NCBI GenBank assembly: GCA_035310015.1
Contig: DATGEO010000021.1
Location: forward strand, 1 to 10,527
DNA from: DATGEO01 sp035310015
GTDB taxonomy: Bacteria > Chloroflexota > Dormibacteria > Dormibacterales > Dormibacteraceae
Length of the DNA: 10,527 nt
Direction: 5' to 3'
Of the stretch, positions 1-5,400 are shown in pieces; within the stretch, counting starts at the first letter, position 1; every line of letters starts with the position of its first letter. Both the position numbers and the translations under genes were made by a program. The notes below the pieces were generated by a model, which had not been told where the DNA came from, searched no databases, and was given only the letters and a program-made list of their open reading frames with translations.

Positions 1-304
1 GCTCGATGCGGCGGCCGACCTTGGCGCCCGCCGCTGGCGCACCTTGCGCGATGTGGTTCTCCCGCTGGTCCTGCCGGGCGTGGTCGCCGGATCGATCTTT
101 ACGTTCTCGCTGACGCTCGGCGACTACATCACGCCGATCCTCGTCGGCGGGGCTAGCTCGCAGTTCATCGGCAACGTGGTCTACAACAACATCGGCATCG
201 CCAACAACGTGCCGTTCGCGGCCGCGCTGGCGACGGTGCCGGTGGCGATCATGGCGGTCTACCTGCTGATCGCCAAGCGCCTCGGGGCGTTCGAGGCCCT
301 GTAG
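1..304 (+). CDS. ABC transporter permease, PotB-like, C-terminal part (5' end outside window)
   Basis: This is the last 100 codons of an inner-membrane permease that would form half of the channel of a spermidine/putrescine-type ABC importer. The reading frame is open from base 2, so the gene begins upstream of the window. The first visible residues (LDAAADLGARRWRT) followed by LRDVVLPLVLPGV form the EAA loop, the cytoplasmic helix that docks on the ATPase, with its invariant Gly and the late Leu-Pro. Hydrophobic membrane segments follow, with GDYITPILVGG between them as is typical of PotB/PotH proteins. The TAG stop at 302-304 touches the ATG of the next permease, so the two are surely cotranscribed and probably translationally coupled. 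The substrate (polyamine, or another small organic cation or acid) cannot be fixed from this fragment. Confidence 0.9.
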   Translation, partial: LDAAADLGARRWRTLRDVVLPLVLPGVVAGSIFTFSLTLGDYITPILVGGASSQFIGNVVYNNIGIANNVPFAAALATVPVAIMAVYLLIAKRLGAFEAL

Positions 305-1111
305 ATGGAAAGCTACTGGACTCGGATGGCGCTGCGGCTGTGGGCCGTCCTGGTGATGCTCTTCCTCTTCATCCCGATCCTCGTGATCTTTCTCTACGCC
401 TTCAACCAGTCGAACATCGAGACGTGGCCGATCTCGGGTCTCAGCACGAAGTGGATCGTCAGCACCTGGAACGACCCCGAGGTCCAGACGTCTCTGGTGC
501 TGTCCATCAAGACCGCGCTGGCGGCCACTTTGCTCGCGCTGATCCTCGGCTCGTGTGCCGCATTCGCGATCTACCGCACGTCGTTTTTCGGCCGCGACGC
601 CATCAGCTTCCTGTTCGTGCTCCCGCTCGCGCTGCCCGGGATCATCACCGGCATCGCTCTGCGCGCCTTCTTCAACTTCAACAACTTCGAGCTGTCGATC
701 TGGACGATCATCGCCGGCCACACGACCTTCTGCATCGTCGTCGTGTACAACAACGTGCTCGCGCGGCTGCGGCGCACGCAGGGCTCGCTCATCGAGGCGG
801 CGATGGACCTCGGCGCCAACGGCGTGCGCACCTTCGTCGACGTCACACTGCCGCTCATCTCCACGTCCCTCGTCGCGGGCGCGATGCTGGCGTTCGCACT
901 TTCCTTCGACGAGGTCATCGTCACGACCTTCACCGCGGGCGCGCAGAACACGCTGCCCATCTGGATCTTCGCCCAGCTGCGCACCGGCCGCCACCTGCCC
1001 GAGGTCAACGTCGTGGTTTCGCTGGTGATCCTGGTGACGATCATCCCTGTCGTGCTTGCCGCGCGGCTCACCGGAGGAGGCGGTGCGGCGCGCGTGCCCG
1101 CCGCCCGCTAG
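305..1111 (+). CDS. ABC transporter permease, PotC-like (spermidine/putrescine family)
   Basis: A 268-residue inner-membrane permease, the usual length for PotC/PotI. It should pair with the preceding permease to make the heterodimeric channel of an ABC importer. The N-terminal membrane segment spans about residues 10-32, and further hydrophobic segments fall near 65-90, 100-120, 132-152, 185-207 and 236-254. The EAA motif is at 164-183 (E164-A-A-M-D-L-G170, ending in LP at 182-183). After it comes FDEVIVTTF at 201-209, characteristic of PotC proteins. The ATG at 305 follows the upstream stop directly, with CGAGG at 292-296 as a plausible ribosome binding site. The C-terminus is Gly/Ala-rich and unremarkable. 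No ATPase or substrate-binding gene follows, so these must lie upstream. Family assignment is firm; polyamine specificity is inferred from similarity. Confidence 0.92.
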   Translation: MESYWTRMALRLWAVLVMLFLFIPILVIFLYAFNQSNIETWPISGLSTKWIVSTWNDPEVQTSLVLSIKTALAATLLALILGSCAAFAIYRTSFFGRDAISFLFVLPLALPGIITGIALRAFFNFNNFELSIWTIIAGHTTFCIVVVYNNVLARLRRTQGSLIEAAMDLGANGVRTFVDVTLPLISTSLVAGAMLAFALSFDEVIVTTFTAGAQNTLPIWIFAQLRTGRHLPEVNVVVSLVILVTIIPVVLAARLTGGGGAARVPAAR

Positions 1112-1117
1112 CGTCGA

Positions 1118-1135
1118 CGCCGGCGCGCTCCGGCG
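1118..1135 (+). terminator. GC-rich hairpin just after the permease operon
   Basis: A perfect 6-bp inverted repeat, CGCCGG and CCGGCG around the 6-base loop CGCGCT, starts seven bases after the permease stop codon. It is followed by ATTCTGAGG rather than a T-run, so it is at best a weak or factor-assisted terminator. Its placement at the end of an operon is the main argument for it. Confidence 0.3.
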
Positions 1136-1153
1136 ATTCTGAGGAAACTTTAA

Positions 1154-1179
1154 GGAACCCCTGACAGTTCTCCCAGTTG
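1154..1179 (+). promoter_or_regulatory. ECF-sigma (sigma-E-like) promoter candidate for the HtrA protease gene
   Basis: GGAACC at 1154-1159 is followed, after a 16-base spacer, by GTTG at 1176-1179. GGAAC as the -35 element with GTT as the -10 element at about this spacing is the usual pattern of extracytoplasmic-function sigma factors. Transcription would start near 1186, leaving a leader of roughly 13 bases before the ATG at 1200. Envelope-stress control of htrA/degP genes by such sigma factors is well documented in other bacteria, so motif and gene function agree. The motif is short, and chance occurrence cannot be excluded. Confidence 0.45.
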
Positions 1180-1190
1180 CCGGGGGCAAC
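1176..1190 (+). repeat. Perfect 6-bp inverted repeat upstream of the protease start
   Basis: GTTGCC, loop GGG, GGCAAC: a perfect six-base stem ending nine bases before the ATG at 1200. It overlaps the candidate -10 element and start site and occupies the place where a Shine-Dalgarno would be expected; no Shine-Dalgarno is visible. It could be an operator or a leader hairpin, or chance in GC-rich DNA. Confidence 0.35.
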
Positions 1191-1199
1191 CTTTGAGCC

Positions 1200-2438
1200 A
1201 TGTCAGACGAGCAAACCAACCAGCCCGCAATGCCACTGCCTGAGCCACAGCTGAGCCTGGCGCCGCCCGTTACGGCCGCGCCGGCCGGCCCCGTTTCCGC
1301 ACCGCCCCCGCGCCAGGGCGCCACCCGCGGCCTGGCGGTCGCGATCATCGCGGCCGTCGCGCTGGCCACCGGTGGCGGCATCGGCATCGGCTGGGCCCTC
1401 GCCGGCGCCATCAACTCGCACGGCACGACCCACGCTTCGATCCCGACCGTCTCCCCGGCCGCGAACAGCAAGTCGTCCAATCCCGCGTCGGTCGCGGCGA
1501 AGGTGGCGCCGGCGGTCGTGGACATCAACAGCACCATCCAGGGCGCGAGCGCCACCGAGCAGGCGGCCGGCACTGGCCTGATCCTCGACTCGACCGGCGA
1601 CATCCTCACCAACAACCACGCCGTCGCGGGCTCGATCAGCCTGCGCGTCGCCTTCCAGGGCCGGAGCGGCAGCTACGCCGCCACCGTGGTCGGAGTCGAC
1701 CCCACCGAGGACCTCGCCCTGATCCACGTCGACGGCGTGTCCGGCCTGCCGGTCGTGACGCTTGCTAACTCGTCGAACGTGAAGATCGGCGACAGCGTGC
1801 TCGCCATCGGCAACGCGCTCGGCCTCGGCGGCGCGCCGCGCGTGACCCAGGGTTACGTCACGGACCTGGACCAGACCATCACCGCCAGCGAGAACGGCTC
1901 GAACTCGGAGACCCTGCACGGCATGATCCAGTCCGACGCCGAGATCAGCCCCGGCGACTCGGGCGGCGCGCTCGTCAACACCGGCGCCCAGGTGATCGGC
2001 ATCATCACCGCCGGCGAGGCGACCAGCTTCCGCACCGACACCTCGACCGTGGCCTACGCCATCCCGTCCAGCACCGCGGCCTCGATCGCCAACCAGATCC
2101 TGGAGGGCCGGGCCGGCGGCGGCGTCATCATCGGCCAGGTCGGCCACCTGGGCGTGGGCGTCGACACGCTCGACGCGGAGACCGCCGCCCAGCTCGGGCT
2201 GAGCATCACGTCGGGCGCGCTCGTGCGAACGGTCGAGAACGGCTCGCCGGCCGCGGGCGCGGGCATCCTGCCGGGCGCGGTGATCACCGCCATCAACAGC
2301 ACGACCATCGACGGCGCGAAGGCGCTCGGCACCACTCTGCAGCAGTTCAAGCCGGGCGACTCGGTCAAGGTCACCTGGTTCTATCAGGGCGCCAGCCGCA
2401 CGGCGACCGTCACGCTGACGACCGGGCCCGCCGTCTAA
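1200..2438 (+). CDS. Membrane-anchored HtrA/DegP-type serine protease (S1C) with PDZ domain
   Basis: A 412-residue envelope protease/chaperone that degrades or handles misfolded extracytoplasmic proteins. A Pro/Ala-rich cytoplasmic tail (1-40) leads into one membrane segment (about 44-70) and a Ser/Ala-rich linker. The trypsin-like domain (about 95-305) has a complete triad: H140 in TNNHAV, D171 in TEDLAL and S254 in GDSGGAL, the last being the oxyanion-loop signature. One PDZ domain follows at about 315-408 (HLGVGVDTL, then SPAAGAGILPGAVITAIN). Size and order match actinobacterial-type HtrA/PepD proteins. The ATG at 1200 is the first sensible start and gives the usual short tail before the anchor; no Shine-Dalgarno precedes it. 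Transcription is probably from its own ECF-like promoter at 1154-1179. The gene stands apart from the transporter genes upstream by 88 bases. Confidence 0.94.
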   Translation: MSDEQTNQPAMPLPEPQLSLAPPVTAAPAGPVSAPPPRQGATRGLAVAIIAAVALATGGGIGIGWALAGAINSHGTTHASIPTVSPAANSKSSNPASVAAKVAPAVVDINSTIQGASATEQAAGTGLILDSTGDILTNNHAVAGSISLRVAFQGRSGSYAATVVGVDPTEDLALIHVDGVSGLPVVTLANSSNVKIGDSVLAIGNALGLGGAPRVTQGYVTDLDQTITASENGSNSETLHGMIQSDAEISPGDSGGALVNTGAQVIGIITAGEATSFRTDTSTVAYAIPSSTAASIANQILEGRAGGGVIIGQVGHLGVGVDTLDAETAAQLGLSITSGALVRTVENGSPAAGAGILPGAVITAINSTTIDGAKALGTTLQQFKPGDSVKVTWFYQGASRTATVTLTTGPAV

Positions 2439-2456
2439 AACCGACCGCACCCCCAA

Positions 2457-2488
2457 GAGCCACGGGCGACAATCACCGTCCGTGGCTC
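2457..2488 (+). promoter_or_regulatory. 12-bp stem-loop enclosing the start codon of the following gene
   Basis: GAGCCACGGGCG at 2457-2468 pairs with CGTCCGTGGCTC at 2477-2488 (eleven Watson-Crick pairs and one G-U) around the 8-base loop ACAATCAC. It begins 18 bases after the protease stop codon. The 3' arm contains the GTG at 2482-2484 used as start of the next gene. Only GAACCCGTTTG follows, not a T-run. It could therefore end or attenuate transcription from the protease gene, or hide the downstream start codon in read-through mRNA. The structure is seen directly; the role is inference. Confidence 0.55.
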
Positions 2489-3750
2489 GAACCCGTTTGC
2501 GCCGAGCTCTGCTGAACCCCGCCGCGTGGGTCGTGCCCTACATGGCGCTCTGGTTCGTCGTGGCCCTGCTGCCGATCCAGCCGACCGACCTCGACATCTT
2601 CTTCTGGCCGTCGGCGAAGATCGCCGTCCACGGATATCCGCTCCTGGTCTATGCGCCGAACGGCCAGGACGCATACCCCAACGCCAACGGCCCGCTGGCG
2701 ATCGTCCCGCTGGCCGTCGTGGCCCTTTTCGTCAATGCGCTCGGCTGGCTCGACGCCGTGACCCCGCGCCGGGTCGTCGCGTTGACGGTGTTCTCGATCT
2801 TCATCCTGCTGATGGCGCGCGAGGCCGTGCGGGCGATGGAGCGGATGCGCGGCCGGCCGCTGCCGCCGCTGGCGCGCCTGGCCACGTTCGGCCTCCTCGC
2901 TCTGAGCCCGCCGGTGTGGCAGTCGGTCGCCGGCTACGGGCACATCGAGCAGCCCATCGAGATCTGGATGCTGCTCCTGGCCGCCCGGCTGGTCGACACG
3001 GACCGTCCCGCCCGCGGCGGGGTGGCGCTCGCCCTCGCCGTTCTCGCCCGGAGCTCCGCGGCGCTGCAGGCCGTGCCCCTGGGGCTCGCCTCCTGGCAGC
3101 GGCGAAAGCCAGGCGCGGTGAGGCTTTTCGCCGCCGCCGCCCTGGCCGGAGCGCTGGGCCTGCTGCCGTTCCTGCTCGCCGACCCGAGCGACACGATCCA
3201 TTCGCTCTTCACCTACCGCTCCCACCTCATCGTCGGAGCCGGATCGGTCTGGAGCCTCACCCACAGCACCCCCTACGAAGGGATCGCGCAGCGCTGGGAC
3301 TTCGTCGCCATGGCGGCCGCCGTCCTGGCCGTCAACCTGTGGCTGGCGACGCGGCCCGGCGGTCTGGACCGGCAGCGGCTCTACGCCGCGATGACCCTCA
3401 CCGCCGCCTGCTTCGCCCTTCTCGCCAAGACCGTCTGGGCGTACTACCTCTTCGAGGCGTTCGTGTTCGGGGCGGTCTGGACGATCGGGCGCTGGCGGCA
3501 GGCCGACAGCGTCGTCCGCCTGGCGCTGCTCCCCGTCGCCATCTCGACGTTTGGCATGGTGGCCGAGATCGGCTCCGAGCCGGGACTCGAGACCAACCTG
3601 GTCTCGCTCGAAGGCGGGGCGATGTTCACGATGATCGTTCTGACCGGCGCCTGGGTGCTGTGGCTGGCCGGCCGGCCGCCCGGCGCAGCCGCGGGAATCG
3701 CGGCGCCCGCGGTAGTGTTTCAGAGACATGGAACTGAAAGAGCTGACTGA
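2482..3750 (+). CDS. Multi-pass membrane protein, probable GT-C (GT87/DUF2029-like) glycosyltransferase
   Basis: A 422-residue integral membrane protein with about ten hydrophobic segments (for example 15-33, 71-92, 97-113, 131-145, 157-170, 212-232, 273-289, 301-331, 344-360 and 381-396). Early in the chain, at 34-53, is the stretch PTDLDIFFWPSAKIAVHGYP. It resembles the Asp-bearing first periplasmic loop and 'aaralLaGxdPY' pattern of polyprenyl-phosphate-sugar mannosyltransferases of the GT-C fold, with D36/D38 as candidate catalytic acids. GHIEQPIE at 153-160 and WAYYLFEAFV at 319-328 also recall that group. If correct it would transfer a lipid-linked sugar outside the membrane; substrate unknown. 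The GTG start sits in a stem-loop and has no Shine-Dalgarno; TTG 2497, GTG 2533 and ATG 2542 are in-frame alternatives. The 3' end overlaps the next gene by 23 bases, suggesting cotranscription. Membrane protein certain, enzyme class tentative. Confidence 0.7.
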   Translation: MARTRLRRALLNPAAWVVPYMALWFVVALLPIQPTDLDIFFWPSAKIAVHGYPLLVYAPNGQDAYPNANGPLAIVPLAVVALFVNALGWLDAVTPRRVVALTVFSIFILLMAREAVRAMERMRGRPLPPLARLATFGLLALSPPVWQSVAGYGHIEQPIEIWMLLLAARLVDTDRPARGGVALALAVLARSSAALQAVPLGLASWQRRKPGAVRLFAAAALAGALGLLPFLLADPSDTIHSLFTYRSHLIVGAGSVWSLTHSTPYEGIAQRWDFVAMAAAVLAVNLWLATRPGGLDRQRLYAAMTLTAACFALLAKTVWAYYLFEAFVFGAVWTIGRWRQADSVVRLALLPVAISTFGMVAEIGSEPGLETNLVSLEGGAMFTMIVLTGAWVLWLAGRPPGAAAGIAAPAVVFQRHGTERAD

Positions 3751-4297
3751 CAAAGGCAGCGGCTCGTACGCCGGCAACCCGGGCGTCGAAGCCGGGATCA
3801 AGCCGGTCGAGCGCGCGGCCAGGCCGATCGACGCGGGCGTCGACATCGGTCACGTGCACATGCGGGCGTCCGACCTCCAGAAGATCAAAGACTTCTACGT
3901 CGGCATCCTCGGCTTCGACGTGACGATCGAGGGGCCGACGATCCTCTTCCTCGCCGCCGGCGGCTACCACCACACGCTCGGCTTCAACACCTGGGAGTCG
4001 AAGGGGGGCAAGCCGGCCGCGCCGGGGACCACCGGCCTGTACCACATCGCGATCCGCTACCCGACGCGGGCCGCGCTGGGCGACGCCCTGCGGCGCCTGC
4101 GGGATGCCGGCTATCCCATCGACGGGTTCAACGACCACGGCACGCATGAGGCGATCTACCTCCGCGACCCGGAGGAGAACGGTCTCGAGCTCTACTGGGA
4201 CCGGCCGCCCGAGGAGTGGGACCGCGACGCCGAGGGGCACTACGCGCTCGGCAACCGCCGCCTGGACCTGGCCGGCCTCCTGCACGCGGGCGAATAG
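3728..4297 (+). CDS. VOC-superfamily metalloenzyme, extradiol dioxygenase/CatE-like
   Basis: A 189-residue cytosolic protein of the vicinal oxygen chelate fold, which includes glyoxalases and ring-cleaving catechol dioxygenases. The core covers about 38-160. The likely metal ligands are H42 in GHVHMRASDL, H106 in LYHIAIRYP and E154 in GLELYWDRP, in the order and spacing expected of a type I extradiol site. The short HTLGFNTW at 82-89 and the ending LYWDRP are typical of the catechol-2,3-dioxygenase CatE group. Unusual points are the charged 37-residue N-terminal lead before the first beta strand and the short tail after the last ligand. The ATG at 3728 lies inside the last codons of the preceding membrane-protein gene, in another frame, so translation may be coupled. 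Substrate not determinable; family assignment firm, dioxygenase activity tentative. Confidence 0.85.
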   Translation: MELKELTDKGSGSYAGNPGVEAGIKPVERAARPIDAGVDIGHVHMRASDLQKIKDFYVGILGFDVTIEGPTILFLAAGGYHHTLGFNTWESKGGKPAAPGTTGLYHIAIRYPTRAALGDALRRLRDAGYPIDGFNDHGTHEAIYLRDPEENGLELYWDRPPEEWDRDAEGHYALGNRRLDLAGLLHAGE

Positions 4298-4318
4298 CCG
4301 CCGGCCCGGCCGGGCGCT

Positions 4319-4744
4319 CTAGCTCTCAGCGCGCTCCAGGACGACCACCGGGATCTTTCGCGTCGTCTTCTTGCGGTAGTCGTGGAACGTCGGGTTGACG
4401 CTCGCGTGGTGGTGATACAGCCGCTCGTAATCCTCGTCGCTGTCGATCACGCGCGCCCGCGCCTCGAACTTCTCGTCGCCCACCTCGACCGTGACGTCGG
4501 GATGCTCGCGCAGGTTGAGGTACCAGCTGGGGTGGGTGGGCGCGCCGCCCTTGGACGCGACGATGACGTAGTCCTCGCCATCACGGGTGTAGACGAGCGG
4601 GTTCTCGCGAGTCCGCCCCGACTTCGCGCCTCGTGTGGTCAGGATCAGCACGTCGCGGCCCTGGAACGGGCCCGAGCTGGCCCTGCCGTGATGGGCCCGG
4701 AGGTCTTCGATCAGGTTGCGATTGAAATCGCCGTAGGAGCTCAT
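4319..4744 (-). CDS. Deazaflavin (F420)-dependent nitroreductase family protein (DDN-like)
   Basis: A 141-residue split-barrel protein of the DDN/F420-dependent oxidoreductase family, which uses reduced F420 to reduce quinones, nitro compounds or other acceptors. The cofactor-phosphate motif TTRGAKSGRTRENPLVY lies at 36-52. The family signature GGAPTHPSWYLNL is at 66-78, followed by HPDVTVEVG at 81-89. The chain ends in IPVVVLER, as most members do. Length is normal. The ATG at 4744 begins the conserved N-terminal helix (SYGDFNRNLIEDLR). The frame stays open upstream, but that part has no family resemblance and overlaps the divergent gene. No strong Shine-Dalgarno is visible. Its end lies 21 bases from the end of the VOC gene, facing it. 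It implies that the host makes F420. Physiological substrate unknown. Confidence 0.9.
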   Translation of the reverse strand: MSSYGDFNRNLIEDLRAHHGRASSGPFQGRDVLILTTRGAKSGRTRENPLVYTRDGEDYVIVASKGGAPTHPSWYLNLREHPDVTVEVGDEKFEARARVIDSDEDYERLYHHHASVNPTFHDYRKKTTRKIPVVVLERAES

Positions 4745-4825
4745 GTAACTCGGTAACCCGCCTCGCCGCCGGGGGATTCCCGCCCGATAGTGGTCCCTGG
4801 CCGGTGGTCTGGCGTTTCCATACAT

Positions 4826-4830
4826 GGAGG
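4826..4830 (+). promoter_or_regulatory. Strong ribosome binding site deciding the start at 4841
   Basis: GGAGG, ten bases before the ATG at 4841, selects this start over in-frame codons further upstream (frame open from 4790). It is the centre of the nine-base string ATGGAGGTG (4824-4832), which recurs at 10197-10205 before the paralogous gene. It also forms the right arm of a small inverted repeat, TCCAT-AC-ATGGA, at 4817-4828. Confidence 0.75.
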
Positions 4831-4840
4831 TGCTGAATTC

Positions 4841-5302
4841 ATGACTACTACGACCATCGTGATCATCGGCGTGGTCGTGCTGGCGGTGATTGTGATCGCG
4901 ATCGTCCTGGCGAGCCGCTCCGGGCGCATGGGCAAGCCCAGCCTGAGGCCGCTTTCGGGCGAGTCCCGCGATCGGTACGCCAACCAGTGGGACCACATCG
5001 AGACCCATTTCGTCGACGCACCCGATGACGCCGTCAAGGAGGCCGACGCCTTGATCCTCGCCATGCTCGGTGAGCGCGCGCACCCGCTGCGCGACGAGAA
5101 GCTTCCCGCCGGGATGCGGAAGGCCCGCCGTCTGGCGGCCGGCCGCGAGGGCAAAGGCGGCACCGAGGGCATGCGCCTGGCCATGCTCGAGTACCGCCGG
5201 GTGATGGAGGAGTACGCCGGGCCGGCGGGCGAGCGCGGCACGGCGCGCGAAACCACGCGCGAGGCCCGCGACCGCGACGACCGGCGCGAGGTCGCGTCTT
5301 AA
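4841..5302 (+). CDS. Small single-pass membrane protein, uncharacterised family (paralogue of the gene at 10211)
   Basis: A 153-residue protein of unknown function. One N-terminal membrane segment (about 4-24) is followed by a basic stop (RSGRMGK), so the rest is probably cytoplasmic. The soluble part opens with L35-x-PLS, then RDRY (43-46), W50-D-x-I-E, F57, AP (60-61), AV (64-65) and EAD (67-69). This recalls a widespread unnamed bacterial family with a 'W..iq..FvD.P..AV.eAD.Lv..vm..R' core. Later, MRLAMLEYRRVMEEY at 111-125 matches the 'lrqAmvhYR.lfeeLl' element I recall in the same family. The tail (128-153) is highly charged and Arg/Glu-rich, likely disordered. It is divergent from the F420-type gene, has its own strong ribosome binding site, and is closed by an intrinsic terminator, so it is a single-gene unit. 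A structural or adaptor role is possible but unproven. Confidence 0.82.
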   Translation: MTTTTIVIIGVVVLAVIVIAIVLASRSGRMGKPSLRPLSGESRDRYANQWDHIETHFVDAPDDAVKEADALILAMLGERAHPLRDEKLPAGMRKARRLAAGREGKGGTEGMRLAMLEYRRVMEEYAGPAGERGTARETTREARDRDDRREVAS

Positions 5303-5332
5303 GACCGACAACTGGAGAGCAATCGTCCTCTC

Positions 5333-5366
5333 GGGGCGGCCGGCGCTGTGCCGGCCGCTCCTTTTT
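5333..5366 (+). terminator. Rho-independent terminator
   Basis: GGGGCGGCCGGC (5333-5344) pairs with GCCGGCCGCTCC (5350-5361) in a 12-bp stem with one G-U pair and a 5-base loop GCTGT. TTTTT at 5362-5366 follows directly. It starts 30 bases after the stop of the small membrane-protein gene and separates it from the MFS gene. This is the clearest terminator in the window. Confidence 0.93.
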
Positions 5367-5369
5367 GAT

Positions 5370-5375
5370 TAGGCT
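5370..5375 (+). promoter_or_regulatory. Possible -10 element for the MFS gene
   Basis: TAGGCT fits the TAnnnT pattern and lies just after the terminator T-run, in the only AT-richer patch before the MFS gene. A start site near 5382 would leave a leader of about 19 bases before the GTG at 5401. I find no convincing -35 hexamer 16-18 bases upstream, since that region is the terminator stem, so confidence is low. Confidence 0.25.
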
Positions 5376-5400
5376 CTACGCGATGCTTTGACGACCGGGC

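Noticed and set aside
1203..2456. 417-codon open frame on the - strand opposite the HtrA gene
   Set aside because: Low-complexity Gly/Arg/Asp/Ala product with no recognisable fold; the + strand carries an intact protease triad and PDZ domain.
2473..3846. 457-codon open frame on the - strand, opposite the membrane-protein gene
   Set aside because: The composition (Arg, Gly, Gln, Asp repeats) matches a GC-rich shadow frame. The + strand frame gives regular membrane segments.
4304..4315. GCCCGGCCGGGC palindrome between the convergent VOC and F420-type genes as a bidirectional terminator
   Set aside because: It leaves only a 4-bp stem with a 4-base loop and has no T-run on either strand; short GC palindromes are expected by chance here.
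4745..5311. In-frame upstream extension of the F420-type protein to 5311
   Set aside because: It runs antisense through the well-supported gene at 4841-5302 and its terminator approach. The family N-terminus begins at ATG 4744.
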